Source of the DNA: B69-G16 sp964501905
GTDB taxonomy: Archaea; Thermoproteota; Thermoprotei; Thermofilales; B69-G16
Assembly (NCBI GenBank): GCA_964501905.1
Contig: CAZCTW010000003.1
Location: forward strand, 62,001-126,000
Direction: 5' to 3'
DNA length: 64,000 nt
A model generated the notes under the pieces. That model had not been told where the DNA came from. It worked only from the letters and a program-made list of their open reading frames with translations, and ran no database searches. This document shows positions 1 through 8,457 of this stretch, one piece after another. Each line of letters begins with the position of its first letter. Positions within the stretch are counted from its first letter, which is position 1. A program made the position numbers and the translations under genes.

Positions 1-52
1 TAATTTAATTTTTAAATTTTATTAGAAATGTAAACAAGTGCTGGGTGAGAAT

Positions 53-673
53 TTGAAGGTAATACTCGCGGCTGTGCCAGGAGCTGGTAAAACCACAACG
101 CTACAGATATTTTCTAAAATGAAGCCACATGTAAAAATTGTGAATTTCGGAGACTATATGATGAAAATTGCTAACGAAAAATTCGGTATAAAGAAGAGAG
201 ATGACATGAGAAAGAAGTTATCTCTTGAAGACTATAGATGGATTCAGGTAAAGGCTGCTGAAGAGATAGCCAATATTAGCGGAGACTTAATTGTGGACAC
301 TCACTTGGCTATTAGAATGGAGATAGGGTATTACCCGGGTATGCCTAAGGAAGTCATATCTAAGCTAAAGCCCGACATTATAGTACTCTTAGAATTTGAT
401 CCCAAAGTCATCCTTGAGAGAAGGAGAAAAGATTTAACAATAAAAGGAAAGAAGATAACCGAAATAGGTACAGTCGTTGAGAAACGGGAACGCGAAATTG
501 AAAACGAAGAAGACATAGAGCTTCACCAGCAAATGAATAGGTATTTCGCTGCCGCCGCGGCAAACGAAGTACAGGCAACCGTAAAAATCATAAACCTGCG
601 TAACATACCTCAAACTAGGCTTTTCGAGCACGCGGAGACGGGAGCGAAAATATTAGCTTCCCTTTTCGGTTAA
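53..673 (+). CDS. adkA: Archaeal-type adenylate kinase
   Basis: Phosphorylates AMP with ATP to give two ADP in the cytoplasm. The N-terminal P-loop reads AAVPGAGKTT, close to the G-x-P-G-x-G-K pattern of the archaeal AdkA family rather than the bacterial Adk pattern. Further family signs are the DTHLAIR segment near residue 90, the LEFDPKVILERRRKD lid-like stretch, and HQQMNRYFAAAAA near residue 160. The frame is also open to a GTG at 38, but TTG at 53 has a GGTGAG ribosome site four bases upstream and gives the usual M-K-V-I-L start. A TATA-like A/T run at about 8-20 could serve as promoter. The next gene follows after 20 bases, so co-transcription is likely. Confidence 0.93.
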   Translation: MKVILAAVPGAGKTTTLQIFSKMKPHVKIVNFGDYMMKIANEKFGIKKRDDMRKKLSLEDYRWIQVKAAEEIANISGDLIVDTHLAIRMEIGYYPGMPKEVISKLKPDIIVLLEFDPKVILERRRKDLTIKGKKITEIGTVVEKREREIENEEDIELHQQMNRYFAAAAANEVQATVKIINLRNIPQTRLFEHAETGAKILASLFG

Positions 674-693
674 ACTTAAACACTTAAACTACG

Positions 694-1086
694 ATGGTTC
701 AAATGATGGAGAAAAAAATCGAAATGACAATAGAAGATCTCAAGAAGATTTATAGTTATGCTCTATCCCACTGTAGAGAGGTCTGTCCCGAGAAAAGAGA
801 TCCAGATACCTGTATAATTATGGTGGAGATAGGTAAACTTCTAAACATGGCGCCACCTTGTGTTGAAGATTATGGAGGATTCGGTGAAAAAGTCTTCAAG
901 AATTTGATTAAGGAGATTGAAGATAGGAGAGGAAAAACTATAAACGAGGTGCTAGAGGAGATTAGAGATAAAGGCTATAAGAGTTTACAAGATCAAATAG
1001 ATGAAATGGATGGACAATTTGCCCTCGATGTTTTGAAAGCTTATGAAAAAAGGAAGAAAAAGCTAAAAGAGGAAAGAGAAGTTTGA
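694..1086 (+). CDS. Conserved-looking hypothetical protein with four cysteines
   Basis: I do not recognise this 130-residue protein. It is charged and mostly helical, with a cluster of cysteines in its N-terminal half (CREVCP, DTC, PPC) that could bind a metal or form an Fe-S or zinc site. The C-terminus is a Lys/Glu-rich helix. Its stop overlaps the TTG start of the downstream GPN GTPase by four bases (TTGA), so the two are probably translated together, and it sits in the same unit as adenylate kinase. Alternative ATG starts lie at codons 4 and 5. No transmembrane segment or signal peptide is visible. Confidence 0.75.
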   Translation: MVQMMEKKIEMTIEDLKKIYSYALSHCREVCPEKRDPDTCIIMVEIGKLLNMAPPCVEDYGGFGEKVFKNLIKEIEDRRGKTINEVLEEIRDKGYKSLQDQIDEMDGQFALDVLKAYEKRKKKLKEEREV

Positions 1087-1847
1087 TTGTACTTTTTGTA
1101 GTAGGAACTGCGGGATGCGGAAAGAGCACCTTCACTAGGGCTTTTGCCGAATTCCTTCAGAGGAAATCGGTAGATGTCATAAAGGTAAACGTAGATCCAG
1201 CGGTTGAAGAGCTTCCTTATGATCCCGAAGTCGATGTAAGAGATTATATTTCTGTGAGAGAAGTCATGGAGAAGTATGGGCTAGGACCTAACGGAGCTAT
1301 AATAGCTTCTGTAGATTTATCTTTAAATTATGCTCATTTTCTCAGAGAAGATATCGAAGAGTTAGGCGCAGACTATGTAATAGTGGATACGCCTGGGCAA
1401 ATGGAACTCTTTGCTTTTCGCAAAACAGGAGAATTCTTCACCTCGTTCTTATGCAAGGAAAACTGCTTCGTAATCTACATCCTAGACGCTGTCCTAGCCC
1501 GCTCCCCCTCAACCTTTCTTTCATCGCTATTTCTAGCTGAGGCTGTAGATTTCAAACTTAAGAAAACACAAATTAATGTTATAAACAAAATAGACCTTCT
1601 CACGCCTAAAGAATTCGAGAGCATAAGTGAATGGATAGAAAACCCGGAAAAGTTAATGGATGATTTATATAAGGAGACGCGTGGACTTGAGAGAGAACTT
1701 AGCGAAGGTCTTTTTCAAACTTTAAGACACTTTTTAGAAAATATAGCAATATATCCAATTTCTGCAAAAAATATGCTAGGTTTAGATGCAATTTATGGTA
1801 TAATTCAGCAAATAACAATGGGAGGAGAGGAAGTCGATACTGGGTGA
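1083..1847 (+). CDS. GPN-loop GTPase
   Basis: Member of the GPN-loop GTPase family (archaeal PAB0955/XAB1 type). The eukaryotic relatives help assemble RNA polymerase II; the archaeal role is not settled. The P-loop GTAGCGKST lies at residues 8-16, the family-defining Gly-Pro-Asn is in GLGPNGA near residue 67, the Walker B/G3 segment is VDTPGQMELF near residue 102, and the guanine-specificity motif is NKID near residue 168. At 254 residues it has normal family length. The start is TTG, overlapping the stop of the upstream gene by four bases. It converges with the Brix gene, ending one base short of it. Confidence 0.93.
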   Translation: MIVLFVVGTAGCGKSTFTRAFAEFLQRKSVDVIKVNVDPAVEELPYDPEVDVRDYISVREVMEKYGLGPNGAIIASVDLSLNYAHFLREDIEELGADYVIVDTPGQMELFAFRKTGEFFTSFLCKENCFVIYILDAVLARSPSTFLSSLFLAEAVDFKLKKTQINVINKIDLLTPKEFESISEWIENPEKLMDDLYKETRGLERELSEGLFQTLRHFLENIAIYPISAKNMLGLDAIYGIIQQITMGGEEVDTG

Positions 1848-1848
1848 A

Positions 1849-2436
1849 CTATATCGGAGCTTTGTAGAGGACTCGACTCACTTTTAAAAAAGGTCCGTCT
1901 GCCTTACCGCTCGGCTTCACAAATTTCACAAGATAAGGAATTTTCTCCATATTGGTTTCCTCAACAAAAAGCAACCTGTCAAAAACGGGAGCCAGAAACT
2001 TCAAACTAGAAGACTCAGTATAATTCACCTGTAAAGCTTCCGAAAGCGAGAGAGCAAAGTCTTTAGCAGCACTGGAAGCGTTTTCAAGGACAGCTACGCT
2101 GAATTTCTCAAAGGAAACCGGAGCAACTTTGATTCTCAACTCGCGAGCTAGCTTAACACCAGCTAAAGAGATGATTATGGGATAGAAGAAAAATTCATCC
2201 TCCATTATTGCTAAAAATACTAGCCTACCTGGATTACCATGCAAGCCTCTGCCAACTATTAAAACGGACTTAGCCTCACAAGCTCGAGCTTTTTCCGCTA
2301 ATTCTACAATGTTGCTCTTACCCCTATTTACACGGATAGCGTCTGGAAGAGCGCGCGCGAGATCGTTGGCAAGGGATCTAACTCGCGGATTTACGTGGCG
2401 CGTAGTAGTAACGATAATACGCACTTTTAACACCAA
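1849..2436 (-). CDS. Brix domain ribosome-biogenesis protein
   Basis: A single Brix (Imp4/Rpf1-type) domain protein of 195 residues. Eukaryotic relatives act in rRNA processing and ribosome subunit assembly, and the archaeal protein is thought to do the same. The N-terminal strand RIIVTTTRHVNPRVRSLA and the following segments with GRGLHGNPGRLVF match the family; the C-terminal half is the second Brix repeat-like half. It is the last gene of the minus-strand exosome superoperon, 35 bases after rpl37ae. In many archaea rpoP lies in this position, but here the gap is too small to hold it. Confidence 0.88.
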   Translation of the reverse strand: MVLKVRIIVTTTRHVNPRVRSLANDLARALPDAIRVNRGKSNIVELAEKARACEAKSVLIVGRGLHGNPGRLVFLAIMEDEFFFYPIIISLAGVKLARELRIKVAPVSFEKFSVAVLENASSAAKDFALSLSEALQVNYTESSSLKFLAPVFDRLLFVEETNMEKIPYLVKFVKPSGKADGPFLKVSRVLYKAPI

Positions 2437-2471
2437 AACTGAGAAGTAGAATTTCTGTTCTCATCGAAGCG

Positions 2472-2756
2472 TTATCCTAACCCTATTTTCTTAAGCTCTT
2501 CAGGCGAGAATGTACGTCCAGCGGCAGTTCGCGGAACCCAGGCTCCACCAGCAAATGTATATCCGCATTTTCTGCAAGTCCATATCCCGACGCTTACTCT
2601 CTTGAGTTTACCAGGCATTCTGCAACGAGGGCATCTATGGGGGGCGCGCATTTTCTTTTCTATGATTCTGACTTTCTTTCTAAGCGTCGCGCCGTACCTA
2701 GCTCCGAAGCGTCCAGCGCTACCTACCACTTTTGTCCTGCCCACCTTTACCACCAT
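2472..2756 (-). CDS. rpl37ae: Large subunit ribosomal protein L37Ae (eL43)
   Basis: Small zinc-binding protein of the large ribosomal subunit, 94 residues. The basic N-terminus (TKVVGSAGRFGARYGATLRK) and the four-cysteine zinc ribbon, CPRC at residues 43-46 and CRKC at 61-64, are diagnostic. It lies between rrp42 and the Brix gene, its usual place in the archaeal exosome superoperon. The 209 bases upstream separate it from rrp42 and contain A/T-rich stretches that could carry a separate promoter. Confidence 0.96.
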   Translation of the reverse strand: MVVKVGRTKVVGSAGRFGARYGATLRKKVRIIEKKMRAPHRCPRCRMPGKLKRVSVGIWTCRKCGYTFAGGAWVPRTAAGRTFSPEELKKIGLG

Positions 2757-2965
2757 CCGGTCATAGACTTTTTCGGGGTTAAGCTATCCTAACAACCTTA
2801 GCCTCCTTTATATTTGTTGCTTCAGGGGTTTTCTAAAATTCTGATATAATTGTGGTAATTAACCTTCCTCCATACAGGGTATTGCTTCACTAAAAAGAAA
2901 GATTATTTTAGTGTAGTAGATTTTAATAATAGAGGATATGTTAGAGTTTCAAAAAGGGATAAAGC

Positions 2966-3784
2966 CTAAGTTTCAGGTTTTGATAGGGGGAGCGTCTCCC
3001 TCAACTTTCTAGAGACTTTTATGGCTATGTTCTTAGCTTCAATTAGCTCTCCATATGTGAAGACACCGGGATGGCCTTTCTGGATTCCTGTAATATTTTC
3101 ATTTTCATCTATTACAAAGGTTATCCTAGCGTCCATGACTAGTTCCTCTTCATATGATGGGTCAACAATTAGCTTATCGCCTATCTTAGCGATAGTCACG
3201 AAGATGGGGATGTTACCTATAGGAAGCGGTACTTGCTCGTCGGTGATAACGATTTCGCTATTCTCAACTACCGCTTTATTGTACTTCGCCGTTAAAATCG
3301 CTGAGACCGAAGCTAGAGCAGAGGCATCTATTATATTGCCTCCATAATCCAGAGCGTATATATCAATAAACACTGCCCATACTTTTTCTCCGGGGATAAG
3401 CACTAGCTCGTCGAGCTTTATTATTTCGGCGCTTCTAAGTCCGCGATCTACTACTCGGGAAAGTTCTACATCGTCTTCGCCTGGAGGGCCGGGTTCAAAT
3501 ATTGGAGAGGCTAATGGTATAAGCTCAGCGTTCACTATCTGTATGCCTCGGTCGGGGGTATCGGGGAAAGGCCGGTCTACTTGTATTTTAACCCCTGTAA
3601 TGACGGTCGTATCGCCGAGTTTTACAATAGACGATCCGTTAGCCTTACCTATAAGCCCAGTTGTGATCTGTATTTTACGATAGTCCTCGAGCCCCCTATT
3701 GTCTATTCTCTCGTTCTTTCTTAGTAGCGAAAGTATCGTCTCTTTCTTTATTTTCGGTATTACTAACTCGGATTTACTATTCAC
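2966..3784 (-). CDS. rrp42: Exosome complex subunit Rrp42
   Basis: RNase PH-fold subunit that pairs with Rrp41 to form the hexameric ring of the archaeal exosome, which degrades RNA 3' to 5' and can add heteropolymeric tails. Rrp42 itself is not catalytic but shapes the RNA-binding site. Family segments include RIDNRGLEDYRKIQI near residue 26, ANGSSIVKLGDT, and IYALDYGGNIIDASALAS. Length (272) is typical. Its start overlaps the end of rrp41 by eight bases, so translation is probably coupled and the ring subunits made in equal amounts. Confidence 0.96.
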   Translation of the reverse strand: MNSKSELVIPKIKKETILSLLRKNERIDNRGLEDYRKIQITTGLIGKANGSSIVKLGDTTVITGVKIQVDRPFPDTPDRGIQIVNAELIPLASPIFEPGPPGEDDVELSRVVDRGLRSAEIIKLDELVLIPGEKVWAVFIDIYALDYGGNIIDASALASVSAILTAKYNKAVVENSEIVITDEQVPLPIGNIPIFVTIAKIGDKLIVDPSYEEELVMDARITFVIDENENITGIQKGHPGVFTYGELIEAKNIAIKVSRKLRETLPLSKPET

Positions 3785-4523
3785 CTTCTAAAACCTCCTT
3801 GCTTATCTCAATATACTTTCTTTTTAAGGCTTCTTTCTGAATCTTATATATCTTCTTTATCGCCTCGATAGCCATTTTTAACCCCTTCTCAAATTCCTCC
3901 CCACTAAACCTTCCGTCTGCTTGAAGTAAAGTTATTTGACCTAAACTAGGCATCATAGCCACAGGCATATCCCCTTCTCCATACTGATCCTCTAAACCGT
4001 TCAGGTCTATTGCTAGCTCTCCCTCGATTTTGCCTACAGCCACAGCAGCTACTAAGTCTCTCAGCGGTATACCAGCATCGGCTAAAGCGACGGAAGCCGC
4101 TGTAATGCTCGCAGTTCTAGTCCCTCCATCAGCTTCCAAAACCTCAATAAATATATCGATAGCTGTTCGGGGGAATTCCTCTATAAAAATAGCTGGCTCT
4201 AGTGCTTCTCGTATAACCTTAGATAACTCTATTTCTCTACGCGAAAAGCCGGGGGATTTCCTCTCCTCAACCGAGAAGGGAGCCATATGATAGCGGCATC
4301 TAACTATCGCTCTATCCGGTATTACTACGTGTCGTGGATGCGCTTCTCTTGGCCCATACACGGCGACTATTATCTTATTTCTGCCGAGCTCTATGTAGGC
4401 TGACCCGTCTGCATTTTTTAAGAGTCCGACTTGAATTTTTATAGGCCGTATTTCGTTAAGCTTTCTACCGTCAGTTCTAAGACCGTTCTCGTCCAATAAT
4501 TTCACTAATGCTTTCCCAGTCAT
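3777..4523 (-). CDS. rrp41: Exosome complex subunit Rrp41
   Basis: Catalytic RNase PH-fold subunit of the archaeal exosome; performs phosphorolytic 3'-5' RNA degradation. The N-terminus has the family pattern RTDGRKLNEIRPI, followed by ADGSAYIELGRNKI and VYGPREAHPRH. The ALADAGIPLRDLVAA and IDLNGLEDQYGEGDMPVA segments carry the acidic active-site residues expected of Rrp41 and absent in Rrp42. Length is 248 residues. It directly follows rrp4 with no gap (rrp4 ends at 4524) and overlaps rrp42, so the three exosome genes form one translational unit. Confidence 0.96.
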   Translation of the reverse strand: MTGKALVKLLDENGLRTDGRKLNEIRPIKIQVGLLKNADGSAYIELGRNKIIVAVYGPREAHPRHVVIPDRAIVRCRYHMAPFSVEERKSPGFSRREIELSKVIREALEPAIFIEEFPRTAIDIFIEVLEADGGTRTASITAASVALADAGIPLRDLVAAVAVGKIEGELAIDLNGLEDQYGEGDMPVAMMPSLGQITLLQADGRFSGEEFEKGLKMAIEAIKKIYKIQKEALKRKYIEISKEVLEGE

Positions 4524-5258
4524 CTACCTCCCTCTCTTTACTTCATTTAAGAACTTTTTTATTCTATTGGTTAATCCCGGAACATGGGCTTCTTTCTCAA
4601 TTTTCTTTATCGCCATAACAGCCCATGCCTCTTTTAAAGGATCATCGCCCACAACTAAAATCCTACCGTTTTTCCCTATAACTACCTCGACATTTAACGT
4701 GTTTTTTATTAGGTTTATCATAGAGCCCTTCTTTCCTATAACTCTAGGTATCTTAACCGGGGTTATCTCTACTAAGGTACCCTTAGTTATCTTGCCCAGC
4801 TTTGATTCTTTTATTGTCAGCAATGGATCCCGGGTATACTCGAAAGCCAGGATTTTAGCCACGATTAAATCTCCAATATCTAAGAGTTTTGAAAGATCTA
4901 GTTTAGCCGCATCTGTTGGCCGTGACAAGACCTCAGATACTGGTAGCATTGCTTTGTAAGGAGAGTTAATATCCACGGTCCATCCCGTTATACCTATATC
5001 GACTATTTTCCCTATGACTACATCTCCTTCTTTCGGCATGTATTTCCCTTTTAAAGGGATTAATGTTATCTTCTTTTTATCCTCAATTTCCACTATGCCT
5101 ATAACTTTAGAGTATAGTTTTTGTCTTACAACGTAGATAGGTCCTTGGTACTCGTACCTGCCATAAGCGAGCGGCTCTCCGGGTATCACTACCTGCTTAC
5201 TCTTTACGTAAACGGTCATGCTTTCCACTTCGGTACTTAATTCTAGTATGCTATACAT
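4524..5258 (-). CDS. rrp4: Exosome RNA-binding cap subunit Rrp4
   Basis: Cap protein that binds RNA at the entry pore of the exosome. The 244-residue chain has an N-terminal domain (VIPGEPLAYGRYEYQG), a central S1 domain (GDVVIGKIVDIGITGWTVDI, about residues 76-150) and a C-terminal KH domain with the GKKGSMINLIK loop near residue 175. This domain order separates Rrp4 from the other cap protein, Csl4. The first codons may not be used, since a second methionine lies near residue 14. The 103-base gap to the SBDS gene is A/T-rich and could hold an internal promoter. Confidence 0.95.
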   Translation of the reverse strand: MYSILELSTEVESMTVYVKSKQVVIPGEPLAYGRYEYQGPIYVVRQKLYSKVIGIVEIEDKKKITLIPLKGKYMPKEGDVVIGKIVDIGITGWTVDINSPYKAMLPVSEVLSRPTDAAKLDLSKLLDIGDLIVAKILAFEYTRDPLLTIKESKLGKITKGTLVEITPVKIPRVIGKKGSMINLIKNTLNVEVVIGKNGRILVVGDDPLKEAWAVMAIKKIEKEAHVPGLTNRIKKFLNEVKRGR

Positions 5259-5361
5259 TGCTAGGTTATTTATTAATTGCCCAAGCTGCGCTATTCAATA
5301 ATAATAGATTTAGAATTCATCACTTATGTTTTCAAAATTAGAAAAACTAGCTTAAAATTAA

Positions 5362-6072
5362 TTAGCTAGTACTTTTTATAATACGTACCTCTCCTTGCCC
5401 CTTAGTCATTTTAGCTACTTCCTCTACTAGAGAGCTCTGTAGTCCGGCTGGTATCTCTAACTCCACCGACCATGACCCGTCCGATAGATAGCTACTTCTA
5501 ACGATTTTCCCTATTTTCGATAACACGCCATAGGCCTTACCGACATATTGGGGAGGAATTTTAACAGCTACGAGCGCCTTAGCTAATTTAAGGGGTAAGA
5601 TTCTAGCAAGAGCTTTTATGACCTCGCTAACCTGGATCTCAACTGGTTTGAATGGATCTATGCTTACCCTAGCTTCTTCCATAGCCAACTCTATACGCTT
5701 AGGAGGATGCGGTAATCCAGTTCTCGGGTCTATACAGTTTCTCGATATAAACTCTATAATCTGGCGCTTTTTAGCCTCTATCATCTCTCGCCTCTGCTCG
5801 GCCGTCAGTTGAAGCTCTCCCTGCTTTACAATACGTTCAGCAATTTTGTACACGTCGTCAGTTCCAAATACCTGTTTAAGCTCAGTCTCTGAAGCCTTAA
5901 GCCCCCGCCTAGCGTCGTAGTATATGAAATCGCCTAAAAGCACATCGTATATATTAACTCCCTTCTCACCCTTCTTAAGAAGCCACGCCTTATCGGGGTC
6001 TACTATTACCTCAAACTTCTTATCCTTTACCTTTAATCTCGCGATAGCTTGCTTATGAACCATAGGCATCAC
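5362..6072 (-). CDS. SBDS family ribosome maturation protein
   Basis: Archaeal homologue of the Shwachman-Bodian-Diamond protein, which in eukaryotes releases the anti-association factor eIF6 from the large ribosomal subunit. The 236-residue protein shows the N-terminal domain (KFEVIVDPDKAWLLKKGE), the helical middle (LTAEQRREMIEAKKRQIIEF, then NCIDPRTGLPHPPKRIE) and the C-terminal domain. The HPPKRIE segment is the most conserved family signature. It starts one base after psmA ends and is followed by rrp4, the classic order in the archaeal exosome superoperon. Confidence 0.96.
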   Translation of the reverse strand: MMPMVHKQAIARLKVKDKKFEVIVDPDKAWLLKKGEKGVNIYDVLLGDFIYYDARRGLKASETELKQVFGTDDVYKIAERIVKQGELQLTAEQRREMIEAKKRQIIEFISRNCIDPRTGLPHPPKRIELAMEEARVSIDPFKPVEIQVSEVIKALARILPLKLAKALVAVKIPPQYVGKAYGVLSKIGKIVRSSYLSDGSWSVELEIPAGLQSSLVEEVAKMTKGQGEVRIIKSTS

Positions 6073-6798
6073 TTACAGACGCTGTTCTTTAAACTCTCCA
6101 ATAATCTTAGCTAACTCCTCTTCTGTCAACTTTTTGAAAACTTTTTCTTTCACATCAACATACGCTAGTTCTATTCTCTCAATGCTAACTCCTCCATCTA
6201 TGGCTTTATCCATAGCCAGTAAAGCCAATTTCATAGATTCTTTAAGTGAAAGAGTATCCTTGTAATTTTTCTCTAAAACTTCTAGCGCTACTTGCCCTCC
6301 ACTTCCAATAGCGTGAGCTTTATAGTTAACATAAGTTCCTCCAGGATCCGTTCCCACTAAATGGGTCCCTCTTTCGTCAACTCCTGCGATAAGGAATGAT
6401 ACACCGAAAGGCCTTACTCCACCATGTTGAGTATAAGCCTGTTTTATGTCGCATATCCTCTTAGCTAAAAGCTCTACCGGAATAGGCTCTCCATAGACTA
6501 AACGGTGTATCTGAGCGTAGATCCTAGCCTGATCTATCAATATGCGGGCATCGCTTGAAAGTCCGGCAAAAGCCAAGCCTACATGATCATCTATTTTCTT
6601 AATTTTCTCCATGCCCTCCATAAGAGGGGATACCTGTCTCTTTTCCACAGCTAGTACGACGCCCTCCTTGCTTTTAATGCCTAGAGTAGTCCATCCCTTT
6701 TTCACGGCCTCGAACGCGTATTCAACCTGAAATAGCCTTCCATCAGGACTGAAAATGGTGATAGCTCTGTCATAACCCATAGGTCCCGGTGCAAACAT
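6073..6798 (-). CDS. psmA: Proteasome alpha subunit
   Basis: Structural alpha subunit of the 20S proteasome; forms the outer rings that gate the proteolytic chamber and dock unfolding ATPases. The N-terminus GYDRAITIFSPDGRLFQVEY is the standard alpha-subunit signature, with the gating tail retained. Length is 241 residues. A Cdc48 ATPase encoded at 41.4-43.5 kb is a plausible partner. The gene opens the tight psmA-SBDS cluster; upstream lies a clear TATA-like stretch near 6831-6842 and a GAGGT ribosome site. Confidence 0.97.
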   Translation of the reverse strand: MFAPGPMGYDRAITIFSPDGRLFQVEYAFEAVKKGWTTLGIKSKEGVVLAVEKRQVSPLMEGMEKIKKIDDHVGLAFAGLSSDARILIDQARIYAQIHRLVYGEPIPVELLAKRICDIKQAYTQHGGVRPFGVSFLIAGVDERGTHLVGTDPGGTYVNYKAHAIGSGGQVALEVLEKNYKDTLSLKESMKLALLAMDKAIDGGVSIERIELAYVDVKEKVFKKLTEEELAKIIGEFKEQRL

Positions 6799-6830
6799 AG
6801 CTTACAACCTCTTCTAAATGAACACTCGAG

Positions 6831-6842
6831 AATTATATATTA
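6831..6842 (-). promoter_or_regulatory. Probable TATA box of the psmA-SBDS-exosome unit
   Basis: Read on the minus strand, the segment is AATATATAATT-like and lies about 35-40 bases before the psmA ATG. A GAGGT ribosome-binding site follows between it and the start. The distance fits an archaeal TATA box with a short leader. This is inferred from sequence only. Confidence 0.5.
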
Positions 6843-6936
6843 TTAACGTAATAAGTTTATTCCATTAGCGTCTGTTAGGAAGAATTAGCTAATGTTTTTT
6901 AAAAATAAAAAATAGTTAACTGTTTTTAGCCCAATT

Positions 6937-7332
6937 TTAGAATTTTTGTGCAATATCTGAAACTACCGGCAATTTAAGCCATTTACCTTGGTAAGCCATG
7001 AAAGCGCCATAAACTGCTATTACAATCTGTACAAGTAGAAACAACAAGTCTAAGAGCCATAGTAAAAATCCTAAGCCGATTAGAAATGTTAAAACAAACC
7101 CTCCAATACCGGTCACTATGTACAGCACTAAGAATGCTACGTGTACTACTAAGGCTTGTTTCGCGTGGAAAAGGGCGAACTTTGATTCTTTTTTCAACAA
7201 TATGACTATAATTGATCCTATAATTGGTATTATCCATGAAATCAATCCAAACAATTTTTCGTCATCGCTAGGCGAGTACTCTCCCATGCTGATAGCTGCC
7301 TTAGTTGGTTGAGGTGGCGGTGGTAAAGCCAT
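6937..7332 (-). CDS. DUF4870-type small membrane protein
   Basis: A 131-residue membrane protein. After a proline-rich N-terminus (ALPPPPQPTKAA), the segment SPSDDEKLFGLISWIIPIIG and the later KKESKFALFHAKQAL match the DUF4870 / Tic20-like family of small polytopic proteins. Three to four hydrophobic helices follow. Function is not known. It interrupts the usual superoperon order between the RNase P genes and psmA and has its own spacing on both sides, so it may be independently transcribed. The adjacent A/T-rich bases 7333-7400 probably hold its promoter. Confidence 0.8.
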   Translation of the reverse strand: MALPPPPQPTKAAISMGEYSPSDDEKLFGLISWIIPIIGSIIVILLKKESKFALFHAKQALVVHVAFLVLYIVTGIGGFVLTFLIGLGFLLWLLDLLFLLVQIVIAVYGAFMAYQGKWLKLPVVSDIAQKF

Positions 7333-7496
7333 TCTTACACCAGGAGTAGGATAGTTTTTCGTTAATATAAACTTTATCTTGTTAGAATATTCTCATCTCT
7401 TTCTAAATTTATTTCTAAGAATATGTAGAATAGATAGGAGTATAGGCGAGAAATAGGCTTTAATAGCTTAGAATAAAATCTATTTCTGGGCTAATT

Positions 7497-8150
7497 TCAC
7501 ATAGTCTTAATACTAAACCTTAATCCTGTACGTTTCTCCAATGTTTTCAACGGGACGGAGCCTTCGCGAATAACTGCAGGTGGGCAACTAGTTAAGTCTA
7601 TTACCGTAGACGTCGGCACTCTTTTAAGCACGCCGGCATCAAGTATTAAATCCACGTCACGCAATTCTTTTTCGATAAGGAAGGGGTTGTAGATAGGCGG
7701 TTTACCGGATAAATTTGCGCTGGTCGCTGTTAGAAAGGTTTTCGTCGCGCGTACAAGCTTAACAGGGTATATACTAGGCGGCAACCTAACGCCTACTCCT
7801 CCTTGTTCGTTCGCGATTCCTCTCGGAAAAATGCTTGGATCTTTAGCTTTTAGTATTAAGGTTAATCTTTCTGGAAGAAGTGAAATTAGCTTAGCCGCCA
7901 CCTCGTCTACTATAAAGTACTTCTCTATGGTTTTTACGGAGTCAACAAATATAGACAGCGGCTTACTTAAACTCCTCCTTTTTATCCTGAAAACTTTTAG
8001 CACACTTTCCTCATTTAAAGCATCGGCTGCTAGGCCATAGGAAGTATCTGTAGGTATAGCTACTACTCCTCCCTGCTTTATAATTTCAATAGCCGCCGAA
8101 AATGCGTATTCAAAGTTTTTATTTGTCACCTTTATTCTTCGCATTTTCAT
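7497..8150 (-). CDS. Sua5/YrdC family threonylcarbamoyl-AMP synthase
   Basis: Makes threonylcarbamoyl-AMP from threonine, bicarbonate and ATP for t6A modification of ANN-decoding tRNAs. The YrdC domain fills the chain: GGVVAIPTDTSYGLAADA near residue 28, then KRRSLSKPLSIFV and the LTATSANLSGKPP segment near residue 145, all conserved in the nucleotide and substrate pocket. At about 217 residues it is the short form without the C-terminal Sua5 domain. ATG at 8150 or 8144 and GTG at 8153 are all possible starts. It overlaps the end of rnp2, so it belongs to that transcript. Confidence 0.93.
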   Translation of the reverse strand: MKMRRIKVTNKNFEYAFSAAIEIIKQGGVVAIPTDTSYGLAADALNEESVLKVFRIKRRSLSKPLSIFVDSVKTIEKYFIVDEVAAKLISLLPERLTLILKAKDPSIFPRGIANEQGGVGVRLPPSIYPVKLVRATKTFLTATSANLSGKPPIYNPFLIEKELRDVDLILDAGVLKRVPTSTVIDLTSCPPAVIREGSVPLKTLEKRTGLRFSIKTM

Positions 8151-8457
8151 CACAAGGATAGCTTCTCAGTATACTTTTAGCTTTTCTTAAAGTCCCGGCA
8201 ATCTTTATAACACGAATGGGAGTTTTATTATTTTTGTAGAAAGCTAGTGCGGTCCTAGCTATGTGTATGGCCTCTCGTCTAACTTTTATCACTCCTCCTC
8301 TTCCAGGGATATAGTCTACAAGGGTTAACCTGGAAAACGCGAGGCTACGCAGACCAAATAGTTCTACTAACGTTGATACTATTATCTTGTAAAAGTCGTC
8401 TTTATCTTCGGGCAGAGATTTGGAAATGAACACTATGTATCTAAATTTTTCCCTCAT
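8119..8457 (-). CDS. rnp2: RNase P protein component 2 (Pop5)
   Basis: Protein subunit of archaeal RNase P, which removes 5' leaders from pre-tRNA. Pop5 pairs with Rpp30 on the catalytic domain of the RNA. The 112-residue sequence begins REKFRYIVFISKS and continues with LFGLRSLAFSRLTLVDY and GGVIKVRREAIHIARTALAF, which fits the Rnp2 family in length and order. Its start overlaps the end of rnp3 by 17 bases, consistent with coupled synthesis of the two partners. It in turn overlaps the Sua5-like gene. Confidence 0.9.
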   Translation of the reverse strand: MREKFRYIVFISKSLPEDKDDFYKIIVSTLVELFGLRSLAFSRLTLVDYIPGRGGVIKVRREAIHIARTALAFYKNNKTPIRVIKIAGTLRKAKSILRSYPCDENAKNKGDK